64,000 nt of DNA from the NCBI GenBank assembly GCA_013399015.1, contig VWZX01006139.1, positions 372,001-436,000 on the forward strand. The letters run 5' to 3'. Below are positions 13,701-25,379 of this stretch, piece after piece. The stretch's first letter is position 1. The number at the start of each line of letters is the position of its first letter. This stretch comes from Galbula dea (Eukaryota; Chordata; Aves; Piciformes; Galbulidae). Made by a program: the position numbers and the translations under genes. The notes below the pieces were generated by a model. The model was given only the letters and a program-made list of their open reading frames with translations, did not search any database and had not been told where the DNA came from.

Positions 13701-13801
13701 CTTGTTTTGGGGGCTGTGTGGTTGATTTGGGGCTGTGTGCTTGTTTGGGGGGGCTGTGTTCTTGTTTTGGGGGGCTGTGTGCTTGTTTGGGGGGCTGTGT
13801 G
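13701..13801 (+). repeat. G-rich minisatellite, five units of 19-21 bp
   Basis: Five head-to-tail copies of a unit close to CTTGTTTTGGGGGGCTGTGTG occupy 13701-13720, 13721-13739, 13740-13760, 13761-13781 and 13782-13801. Units differ mainly in the length of the G run (four to seven) and by a few substitutions. On the minus strand the array reads as a proline/asparagine/threonine-rich repeat. That accounts for a chance open frame of 199 codons across 13344-13943, which is not a gene. Confidence 0.95.
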
Positions 13802-16800
13802 TTTGCCTTGTTCTCTTCTTCAATGAAAGTGTCCTCAGGTTAGACAGTGTAATCAAGATCTGATTTCCTTCTCTAGCCACAAGGCAACAGCTCATCCTCA
13901 CCTCCTCATTTGTGTAATTGAAGAGCTGTAGATGTGTTTTCAAAGTGGAACACCTTCAAGCAGAAGGAAAGTAAAGCCTCCTTGCCCCTCACCTGTGGAT
14001 AGCCTCCAGTTGTTTCAGGCACTGTCCTACAGTGTGAGAGCTCTCCTGTTCAGATTCCTGAAGTGAAGAAATTCAATTTGGGAACAGAAGTCAGATTAAA
14101 GTCACTAAGTCTTCTTTCAGTAGAAAATAGATCAAGTCTCATTATTTAGTGTGCAGGAAGGAATGAGACAAACAATAGATTAGAAAGTAAAAAAAAAACA
14201 AACCCAAACCATGATATGTTGTTTTTCCCCCAAAAAGAATAATTGTTTTAGATAAGGTGCTTGGCAGAAAGACTATGCATGGTCTAATCTAGGAAGCATG
14301 TCATTATTTAGCCTCAGTTATCTCCCAAACACTGCTTAAAAATTCCAGCCTCCTACTAAACTAGGAATCCAGAGCAGTTAAGCCAAGGCTGAAGGTGACA
14401 CTGTGACATGCAGTTGGGCTGTGGGAGAATCACAGGGTTTCCAGTGAGAGAAATCCATTTCTGTTCAACAGATTTTTCTAGAGAATGGATTGGTTTTGCC
14501 AAGCTGGACTGGTTTTCAAAATAACACCCAAAATAAGAAAAAAACTCCTGCAATTATGAACCTACACCCATTCCTGTGTGAGTATTTTGCACATACTTAG
14601 TGTGGATACCAATCTACTCAGAAAATGGAGCAACCCCAACAGTTTGTTTCCTATAGGCCACCAAAGAACTGTTGGCTCATTTCAGCATTCATATGTTGTT
14701 TGCCTGTTACAAATTCATTAAAAACATGCCTCATTTTGTTAATGCTTCTCTTGCAATGTGTGCACAGAGCTCTCTAGTTGGACAGGAAGATTCTTCTGGG
14801 GCCAAATTAAGATATTCTTCTTTGTGAAAATGTTGGGGTCTGCTTTTTCTGCACCCTAATTACTTGCAGTAAAAAGAGACTTCCAGCCCCTTCTGATCCA
14901 GCAGTGTATCACATCCCCTTTGTATGTGCCTTGTGATGGGAAAGGCAAATTCAAAGCTCACTGCTGGTTTTTGAGGCCTGATTCTCTGTTTAAACTGCCT
15001 TAAGTCAGTGGTATTTCACTAGGATTATCCCCAATTTATCCTGCTATTTTTGAGGGGAGGATCAAGGTGGTGGATATTTTGCTAGCTAAATGGAGACACA
15101 TGGAGGGAGAAGAAAGAGGCATGAAAACACACGTGGAGAACTGTGGAAGGCAATTCTCTATTATATACTTGTGAAGAGACCACATGGTACCTGCATCACC
15201 TGCCAGTGCATCAAAACTCCTGTCACCCAGAACATAAAAGGCTGAAATCAGACTCTAATACTTTCTGATTTTTGAAATCTTTTATCCAAGGAATGCAAAG
15301 CTGAAGGAATTCTTTGCTGGAAGACTTGTGATCCCTAGAGTGCTTTGCATTGTGCTTATTTCCCCCAAATCATTTTCAGATGAGTATTGGAATGCTTTGC
15401 AGAATCCCTCTGTTTGCCTTTGGGGATGTTCCAAAAGTCTTCCAGAAAGTCTGAAGTTTCAGGGATTTTCTGGGGTTATTATTTCTTCAACTGGAACGTG
15501 CCTGATGTTACTCCAGACAGAAGAGAAACAAAGTCAGGGTGTATCCTCTCCCCAGAAGCTGAAGCTCTGCATGTAAACATGGGCCTTTGTTGCAGAGGTC
15601 TGTGTGTGTGTGCACAAGAGAGGCTCCTTTGTCACTCAGGTGAGCAGATCATGAGCAGGACATGGAAAAATGAATAGAGCACAAGGAAACAGGTTTCTAA
15701 AGTAAAGACATTTTTGCCTAAAGGGAACCAGTTCAGTGACCAGTTGTTTGCCTGCAAACAAATATGTTCTTGTCAGAGCTAGGTTACAAAATGGAAAAGG
15801 GAAAAATGTGTGGGAGGGTGAGGTTAGTATAGAATAGAAAATTCCAGTGATCATGGACTCTAGGATGTCCTTGACTGCCAAGAGCCAGCTGGGAAATAGA
15901 CTTCCATGGGAGATGATGTGACTCCAGCACCTTTAAATAACATGGCAAAACTGTTGTTTTACAGAGCTCTTCCTCCATAACAAGCTGACATGAGTGATGA
16001 GACCCAAGCAAAGAGCAGGATGAAGGGGATGTCTTTTTGTGCAAAACACTGTTTTAGAGGAAAGATTTTCTTTGAGGAAGACACATCAGCAAAGGGTGCA
16101 AATAACTAAAGAGCTTTTTTCAGCTGCAATCTGCCAAAATGTTCATTAAATATTTATCCAGAAGTTCTTACTAGCTTTAATTTCAAGACCAACACTCTTC
16201 AAGATGAAAGAAGCTGGAATTCTTTTGAAAAGCAACCTGTTTCTCCATTGAAAAATTGTAAGCAAGCCTGCCTACAAAAAAAGGACTTGTAGTTGTCCAC
16301 TGCACCAAGAACTGAGAGTCATCAAGAAGATATTAAAGCTTAGCAATCGATTAACACAAGCAGAGGAAAACCAAAGCTAACTATTAGCTCTCAGTGCAAA
16401 TGGATGGATACAGTTCACTGAAGAGCTCTCTAATGCTGTGCAGATTGCTTGAACACAACAGTGGGAAGCATCTTTAAAATCCTTGAACAGATGAAGAGCT
16501 AGGACAGATTATAAAAGCTTAATAAAAAGTCTTACCAGTCATGTATTAAAAAAATGGCAAATGGCACTTTCTGAAAGAGATGGAATTCTCTCTTCAGGAT
16601 CTTGCTACTGCAGGTTTCCCTGGACTCAAGAACAATGGAGAAAGGACATAGATAGGAAAAACTCCTCTGTCTTTAGCAGTGGATTATGTTACAAGACAAA
16701 TTTTGGCAGCTTATTCATATTTCACCTGAGTGGCTGAAGTTTTCACCTCTTATCCCAAAGTAAATGTCAAAAGATTTCAAGGCTTCAGTAGTCCTTTCTG

Positions 16801-19800
16801 AGCTGTACCTACTCTTTTTTTTCCTTTTAACACAGAATAACCTACCCAGTAAGTTTTTGTCTTTCCAGCTTTGGTGGCTATGAAGCTCACTGAGAAGATA
16901 TCTACTGCAATTTTGCAGGTACCTGGAAACCTAAGCATGTCAAATTTTCTAGGTGCTCCTAGAAATTCCTGGGCAAATCCAAGGAAATTTCTTGGTAACT
17001 GAGCAAATCCAGTCTCTGTTTCCCCCTCCCAGAATGTTACATGGGGAGTTTGCAGATACAATTAAGACTTAAAGGATTTTAGGATTACATTTGTTCTGTA
17101 CCACATTCTCCTGGTGCTCACCTACATGGGGGTTTAGCTACCACAAGCTGTGTCATGCAGTCTTTAATGTTCTTTGTTATATTTAAAACTTTGTAACAGC
17201 TGTGGTGCCAGAAAGCAGTAAACTCAATGTTTTTCCTAACATGATAGCTGTTCATTTGGCAGCTGAAGCATTAAGAGGCAGTGAGGAACCACTAACAAAT
17301 GGTTGGATTATTCATTTCAAGAGGACTAAGAGGACCTTGGGTCTTCTGGCATTTTGCAGATCACATACCAAGTGGCTGCTATGAGGAAAGGCTTTGGTGC
17401 CATCTGAAGCCAATGCCAATTGCTTAATGCACAGCTGGAGCTGAGCTGGATGTCAGTTCCCAAAGGCAGTATGCAAGCAGACCCCATTCATGTAGACAAA
17501 TGGAAGGTGTCTTTGAAGGAGCACCTAAAATACCATTAAGAAGGTCTCATTTAGAAGTATATGACTGTATAATGTGCCTTGAATCCACTCTCAGAAAGAT
17601 GACATCTTCTGGATAATCTGCATAAAGCAGGAGTAGCCCAGCCTGCAGTAAAGGCTATGGGGTAGGTAATCACCAAGAGCCATATCCTAATCTTTCTCAG
17701 CAGTAGCTCTCCCAGTGATGTGGGTGTTAACTGTGTGCTGCAGAAGGGACAAGGATAGTCTGCTTCCCACAGCAACCTGCAGCTGCAGCCAGTGGAAATG
17801 TCACTAGCCTTGAAATTGTTCTTGAAACAAGGGGAGTGGGACCTAGCTTGTTGCATTTTCTCCTTAGACATTCTGATTTTCACAAAAGGTACAAGGAAAA
17901 CAAATCCAACTAACTTTGGTTTGTCTTACTGAATTGATTGCATAAAGTCTGGCACAAGGAAATGTTTACTGCAGGATATTTTGTCAAGTTTAAAATCCTC
18001 TTCCTAGATGCACTGCGTTTCCAGGGCCTTTCAGAGGGAATTCCTTCCTGCCAACCTTTTTATGATATTTACTCAGGGGAAGCAGTTTGTTTTCCACAGA
18101 GTGATCCAAATGCACTCCCTGCATAAATCCACAGGAGTGGATATGTTACCAACAAAGAAAATGGTCTCTTCTCAAGGCTGAGAGAAAAATGTCTACAAGT
18201 AAGAGAGTGTATGAGAAAGATCAGAATGTGACCAGTACAGACAGAGTCTACCTAAAAGACTTGCCCAATATTTTACTTCCTAAGTTTGTGTTAGCACCAT
18301 GTACCATCTTATTAATGACATTGTCTTCCTACATCTCCATTTGCTCCTCATTAGTTAATATTTACCTTGTGCTCTATCTCTCTGAAAGGTGGAGAGGTGG
18401 TTTTTCATGCATGTGGCTATCCTTATGCTTGTTCTAGTCGAAGTTAAGGACTTGGTGTGATTGCAGAGATGCATAAGGCCTGCAGGGATTCTGTAAATGT
18501 ATGAGGGGAGATCTATGGCTGCTAAACTGGCTGGCATCAGATATGTCTGAGATGCTGTACTCTGCACTCTTTCAAACTAAAAATGGGTAGCCTCAGGAGC
18601 CAGTGAAGAAGACTTCACATTGGCCAACACTCCAAAGATCATATTCCTACTGTAGCCAAGCTGCAGCTCTTTTGGAAGGTCAGTGTTTTCCTTCACCAGT
18701 AACAGATAACCAAGAGGATGAGGCAGACCATGGTTACAGTGGTACCTTTACTATCCTTCCCAGATCCATTTCTGAACCAAGGATTTGCACTTTCATCTGT
18801 CAGTTGCCTTGTTGGCTTCTGTATGGTGACAGATGACAGATGAGCCAGGCTGATGTAGTCACTCAGACAACCACCCCTCTCTCCGCAGTGCCGACATCCC
18901 CGTTGTGCCTCCCAATACAGAGGCACTGAGACATCAGCAAACAAAAGGAGGTCACAAGCATGAGCAAATAATTCTGCCAGCTTAGAAAATGAGTGTGTGT
19001 GTGTATTCAGACTTACTTCATTTTGATTTTGCATACAAAGCAACAAATTAAACAAAAAATCCCCCTCAAAAAACAACCAAAAATTGGCAAGCTATGTGAC
19101 CAACAAACTTCTGGTGCTCCACTGAATGCTGTGATAAGCTTTTGTAACTCTGAGTGAGAGAGCAAGCAAAGGCATTTTCTCCCTAGATCTTTAGAGAAAA
19201 GAGAGAGTATTTCCAATGGAAAGTACCAATCTAGAAAGCCTTCCCTGGAGTCTCCTTAAGAAGACTTGCTTGCACTGAGATCATGGGATTTGTCTGGGGA
19301 TGCAGTGACCTGAGGTCAGGGGGTCTGCTTTGGCAAGGAAGTGTTCTGGAATTCTGCTTTTGGAAAGCTAACTAGAGCTGCCTATGTATTAACATCTCTT
19401 TTAAATGAGAGTGTTATCAGAAGGATTTAGAATTAATATGCTTGTCTTCATGCCATTGCCTTATCTCTTGGTGATGGTTGCTTCAGATGTGCATGAGTCT
19501 GTGAAAGGCTAGAATTAAAGTCAAGTGATCAGTCAAACAAAACTTACTATATAGGTTATTATTTATAGATCTGTTGTGAAGACACACCAGGAGAACATGT
19601 AGTGTCTGAGTATCTGGATGGTATTGGCTTTCAGTTTTGCTACAGATCCTAATTTCAGACACTGAAAAGCTTCAGGGTCCTCAAGTCTGACTCAGCTCTT
19701 TTCAGACTGTGTGACAAGGATTCTCAGAGGAGGTCTTTTTCAACTTATTAAGTTTGAATTGTGAAGCTGATGGGAGTCTATAAGTTTTGGTATCTGTACA

Positions 19801-21519
19801 GAGTATGAGCTTCTGCAGTACCTGGGAGGGCTGTGCTTACTTGAAGGGGTTGTGTTTGTCACCCACTTTCAGAATATTCTCAGAAGCTTGAATTCACACT
19901 CATTTGCATGTCCACTTTCAAGTGGCTTATGAATAAGGTTCTTTGAGATGTCTGTCTTATTCTTATCCAGCAAAGGTCACTCTGAGTCATCTCAATATTC
20001 AGTTTGCAGACTTTGGATAACAAAACACAGAGGCAGAAAGGTAAAACTACTAACTATGGTTCTGTGTCCTGAAATGTCTGCTTCCAGGTATCTGATGCCA
20101 GCCCACACTCCTTACCTCTACAATACCACTCCCATATATGTTTTGCTGTCTGGTCTTTGGATATAGTTTTGTTCCTGGGCCTCTAAACCAACAACTATCC
20201 CACCTCTTTCTTTAGTGCTTGCCTCTCCTGCAGTTTTGACTCCTGTCTGGAAAAGCAATGATTAGTCACAATTACTTGAAGAGATAGTGGTGGCCATGGA
20301 AACTGGAAAGAAAACACTCGAAGGGTGAAGGAGCAGAGCCTGAAGAGCTCTTCAGGGAACCTGTTTTGTTGCTGAGTTTACAGCTGCCAGTCAATAGGAA
20401 TCACAGTGAGGCAAGAGCAGACTAAAAATGTTCTGCATTGTTCTAACAATGAAGCAATTAATCTGTTTAATCAGTTACCAGTTACTGTGGTAGATTGTCT
20501 CACTGATAACCTTAACTCAAACTCACTTTTGCTACAGATCTGCTTTAACTTAAACAGCAATTAAATTGTGGGCAGACTAAAGATGGCAATCACTGCTCTC
20601 AGCCACAGCTGTAGCCTCAGGCACTCCCTTCTTCAAAGGCAAGGCAAATCCAGGGAAGTATTTTGTTGGCTTTGCACTTGGGTGACCTCAAAGGTGCTGG
20701 ACTAGTCCTGGAGATGAAAAGCTCTGCCTGTTTGCAGAAGGAGTAGGTCACTAGGTATTAATAAAAGATTGCCTAGCCCAGGAGGTTCAGTTCCATGCTG
20801 GCCTCGAGGTAACATCTTGAGCAGCAATTAATAAGAGTACTTCTCTTTTCTGAGACTGTTATTAAGGTGTTTGGGCTGACTTGGACATTTTTCCCACAAA
20901 CAGCTCAGCACAGACCTTTGGTTTATTCCTGTTCAGCAAACACATTCAAAGGCAGAGTCTGTGCAGCTACCTAGAAGTGAAAATTGTGTCTTACTACCTG
21001 TCCCTCCTGCAATCTATTGCTTCCACAAACAATAGGTATTTGTCAGAGATAATACTGTCATGGAGAGATTTGTCTCCAGAGAGTACTTTAACAAGCACAC
21101 ACTGCTTTCCAAATCACAGCTTTGATGCTTGCAAAGCTGCTTTTATAACCAGGTATTCCAACCACATTTCCAGGTCAAGCCTTTCTAGTTTGTTTATATT
21201 TATATTTCCATGTCCAAAATATCCAACTTCACAAGTGGGTTGACTTGTGGTGAAATCTGTATCTTCTAGATGCTGCCTCCATTTAGAAGATGATATGGTC
21301 TGGTAGAAAACTTCCAGCTCTCAGCAAGGCTGACAGTATCAATGACTTGTACAAGGCTTTGTTGTATGGGTCACAGAGTTTCATCTCCACTTTCCATGCA
21401 AAACTGTACACCAGGAGAATGGAGGGAGGGTGGGCTTAAGGTGATGACATAATTAAAGCTCCTGTCCTTTGGAGAAATTTGCTTTGTGTGGTTTTTTTGG
21501 AAATTGTTTCTATCTCAGC
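13802..21519. other. Unique non-coding stretch
   Basis: No gene or dispersed repeat is recognised. An A-rich run ending in CAAACCCAAACC lies at 14188-14210, and short TG dinucleotide runs occur near 15.6 and 18.99 kb. All open frames are short and featureless. Confidence 0.6.
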
Positions 21520-21570
21520 TTCCTTTGCCTTTCATTCCCTCCCTTGCCTTTCATTCCTTCCTTTGCCCTT
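21520..21570 (+). repeat. Short pyrimidine-rich direct repeat (19 bp, about 2.7 copies)
   Basis: Two 19-bp units close to TTCCTTTGCCTTTCATTCC (21520-21538 and 21539-21557) are followed by a partial third unit (21558-21570). The repeat is almost pure pyrimidine on the plus strand. It is probably a small slippage-derived tandem repeat. Confidence 0.85.
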
Positions 21571-22538
21571 ACTTTTTGGTCTCTCTTTTTTTGTTGTTTC
21601 TTTGATCGGTTTTTATTCATCTTTAGATTGTTAGATGTTTAAATACAGGTATTTGACATGTAGCAGCACCTGTTATATGCTGTCTAGGCTTAGTCTTAAG
21701 TGAGTTTCTGGCTCCTGCTGAACAGAGAGAATGCCCATGTTCAGTCAGCTGTAGAGTCTGCCAGGGCTGAATCTATTAGTTCTGAGAAAGCTGACTGGGC
21801 AAACGTGTCTGATTCCCCAGAGATGTTTGCATTTTGATTCTTTGGAAGATTTCTAACCTATTCTGTTTTCTTCAGCACCCAAGGATGTGAATAGCTTGAA
21901 TAATCAGAATAAAACTCATTTCTAGTGAGAAGCAAGTCCCAGGGAGATCTTACCCAACATGTTCCTTTGCGTAGGAGCTTGAATCCATTCCATTACTTTG
22001 TCAGCCAATATTTATGGTCTTCCAACCTCTTCCCCGTGGCAGCTGGCTACAGTTTGAAAGCAATTACAAGTCTGGGCTGATGTTTGTCAAGTTTGTAGGA
22101 GGGAGTAACTAAGTGCTGACACTCAAAAACAATTCACTTTCTCTGCCTGAAAGAGTGTGTTGGGAGAAGACCCTTTTCTCTGGGTTAAATTGTTCATATA
22201 ATGTAAGTGCCAGAACCAGTTTGGGTGCAGTTCTGAGGTGGAAAGAACCTATTTTTCCCAACTTCTCTCTCATGTTTTTTCTTCCAGAATCCTTCACACA
22301 GATTCAGAACATCCCTAGAAATCTCTGCCTAACCTTAAATACTCCTTTTTCTGAAACAGTAATTGCATTCCCTGACAAGTGCCCAGACAACATTTTTGCC
22401 CAAGAAGTGACCCTCACCCTCCTCACACAGCAGCATCCTTAAATTTATGCCTGGGACAGCCAGAACTGGGTTTGGATGGGTAGAGAGGTTGAAAGTGTGG
22501 AAGAAATAATTCATAACTTTTATTCTATTAGCCCTCCC

Positions 22539-22590
22539 TTTTGAAGTCATCTTTTTAAAGTCACCTTTAAAAGTCATTTTTAAAGTCACC
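22539..22590 (+). repeat. Short tandem repeat, about 13 bp, four copies
   Basis: Four imperfect copies of a unit close to TTTTAAAGTCACC run head to tail. Approximate units are 22539-22551, 22552-22565, 22566-22577 and 22578-22590. They differ by one or two bases and by the length of the T run. Confidence 0.8.
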
Positions 22591-25000
22591 TTTTCTTTCC
22601 CTCAAGGCTTCTCCATAAGCCGACCCTAGTGCACAACAGAAAGGAGCTGTTACTGCTTCACTCTGCAGGGCAACTTTGATCAATTCATGACAGAAATGCC
22701 TCATTTCAACAAGCCTTGAGATTGAAGTCCTCTCCTTTCCAAAGCAACCTCCAACTCAACAAACTAGCAACAAAACATCTTTTGCCTCTCATAGCTCTTC
22801 ATTCTTCAAATCAACATGAAATGTATAACTGAACAATTCTCTCCCCTGTCCTAATTCCCTATGACATTCACCATTCGTTTCTCACAAGCATTGGAGTGAC
22901 TGCTGGGATGGAGAGGATCTGCACTCAGGATTTGAGCCTGGTTCTGACTCAGGTTTTGGTGGCTGTTCCTTAGAAGATGGCTGTATGAGAACTGGTAGGT
23001 ATCAGTGCCTGCCCTTGGGAATCAGCAAACACTCCTCTCTCTGACATCACTGCATCATGGTCCTGGGAAAGAAACTAAGCATGATTGCAGGGTAGGAAAA
23101 AAAGCACTGAAAGAAAAATTACTTTGGTTTGAGGTTAAAGCCAAGGTTGTGGGCCAAATATTCCCCAGGACTGACTGTCCTTTATTGCAAGCCTTTGAGG
23201 GAAATGCTCACGCAGGAATCTGGCAAAGGAACTTCGAGATAGCCTGTGATAACCAGACCAAAAACTAAGGGAGAGGAGCCAGTGGAAGCTGGCCTGGAAA
23301 TATACTGTCTAAAAATAACCTATGATTTCAATAGATTAGTTCTCCTGACTGCATTCTTTAAATGCCTGTTTATTCAGCAGTATATACAGTGTGTTCTATG
23401 TTCCACATGCTATACATAACTTATCCTGCAGCCAGAAATACTACTGGGGTGGAAAAAAACCCAAAAACCACAAACAAAAACTACTCTACAGATGCAACTT
23501 CAGTGAACAGATTAAGGACATAGCACCATACTGCTAGGCCAGAGCACCATGGCTGGAAGTTGGGAAGGACTTTGTGAAATTTCATGTTATCTCCTGGTGC
23601 TTCTCACCTCCACAGTTATATCATCACTTTAGCTTCACCTCTGGACCACAGAGCACCTCTGGTTGCCTGTTTGCACACCAAACAGATTTTTAACAGCTTT
23701 GTTCAGAACTACTCCAACAGACTTAAAGTGAGGAGCTGATATTTTAAGGTGGAGCTGACAATACCTTCCCACTTTTTTGGAGGTCTTTGCTGATGAAAGT
23801 TGTAGGGTCATTCAATAGATTGAGAATAAAGAACTGCAGTCCCAGAGCACCCACCAAGGACTGCTAGCAGGGGAACCCCTGGCTACTTGTCAAGCCCCAA
23901 ACCTGCCCTTTCACAGCCTCTGCTTCTTTCTGCTCACACCCAAGAGCTAGCTCCCCCCCAGCAGCCAGTGTGCATATCAAGTAGGGAATGGCACGGGCAA
24001 GAGCTGATGTCATGGGTTTCAATCCTTTTAAAGGGCTGGAAGACTTTATGAGTAATGAATGGTTAAAACCAGTTCATGTCAAGAGGTCACTGCTGCTGCT
24101 GCAGGATGTGCTAGTGACTCAAAGAGAAGGCAAATGGCTTCTTTCTCTTGTTGAGTGATGACTCCTTAGCATCTGCCTTTTTCTATTTATAGGTGTGAAG
24201 CCTCTCATTGACTTGCACATTTTCCTTTCCAACCTCTTGGAAAGACTGTTACTATTTTAGCCTATTTTAGTCCTTCTATAGGCAACTTTTTCCACTGCCC
24301 TCTTCCACTTCTTTGGGAAGGAATTCCTGCTGAAGCTCCCTTTCACAAGGGCTCTTCTCTCTGAAGCCAGTTTGTCTGGAACCAGCAGCATTATGAGATC
24401 CTGCAGTGCCAAAGTGCAAAGCATTCCACAGGAAGTTTTTCTGAGAGGCTTATGGAGCATAACTTCTGAGGGAGGTAGATCTGAAGTGATCAAGAGCTCC
24501 CCTGTTCCATTTCCCATGGTGTCTCTCTTTGGCAGCAGTTTCCCATCATTACACTCTTCTCCCCACTGCCAGGCTGTCTAACCCAGTGCTGCTGAATGTG
24601 TCTATCTGGTCAGATCTATCTATAGCTTCCCCCTCTGCAGGAATCAGCTGGTTTTCATGTCTCACCAGAGTGGTCTCCTTCAAATTAAAGCCTGTGAGTT
24701 TTGGTTTGTGTTCTTAGCTGCCAGCAGGGTGCTGGTGGATTTCTTTAATGACAGCCTTAGGTACATGCAGTGGTGTTCTCTGCTTCCAAGAAATGCTGTG
24801 TGTAGGTGGTGGCAAGGTCTCAGAGGTGAGGGTATGCTGACAAAGCAGTGTCCATCCTCTTTGTGCTACTGGGGGCCAAAGTGTGGTGGACAGTTCTCAG
24901 AAATGGAGCAACTCAAACTTTGGGAACTGATGTGGGACATACTTTAGGGTAGCTTCCAAATAAGGTGCTTCACTTGTTCAGAGTGCTAGTGTTGGCCACA
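22591..25000. other. Unique non-coding stretch
   Basis: No gene is recognised. An A-rich patch with AACC motifs lies at 23453-23481. A (CTG)4 run near 24.09 kb is too short to call a microsatellite. Confidence 0.6.
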
Positions 25001-25379
25001 GACTCACAGAATGGATCTCGGGAGATCACCTAGTCCAAGCCCCTTGTCAGAGCAGGTTCATCTAGAGCAGGTTGTACAGGATGGTGTCCAGGTGGGTTTG
25101 GAATGTCTTCAGAGACACCACCACCTCTCTGGGCAGCTTGGGCCAGAGCTTCACCATCCTCAAAGTGAAGTTCCTCCTTCTGTTGAGGTGGAACTTCCTA
25201 TGTTCCAGTTTGTGCCTGTTCCCTCTTGTCTTGTCCCTTGGCACCACTGAACAAAGCCTGGTCCCATTCTCCTGACACCCACCCATGAAGTATTGATAAG
25301 CATTGATCAGATGCCCCCTCAGTCTTCTCCAGGCTATCTAGACCCAGCTATCTCAGCCTTTCCTCATCAGAGAGATGGG
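25001..25379 (-). mobile_element. CR1 LINE fragment with 3' end and ORF2 tail
   Basis: This is an inverted CR1 starting at its 3' end (GACTCACAGAATGGATCTCG) and running through the 3' UTR into the ORF2 tail. The minus strand shows RGNRHKLEHRKFHLN followed by LPREVVVSLKTFQTHLD, related to the copies at 2.2 and 38.1 kb. The fragment ends in the TTTCCTCATCAGAGAGATG block. It is 5' truncated. An in-frame deletion relative to the sister copies shortens the PREVVESPSLE segment. Confidence 0.93.

Noticed and set aside
13344..13943. 199-codon minus-strand open frame, the longest in the window
   Set aside because: Its distinctive part is the translated 20-bp minisatellite; the rest has no domain, signal or splice support.
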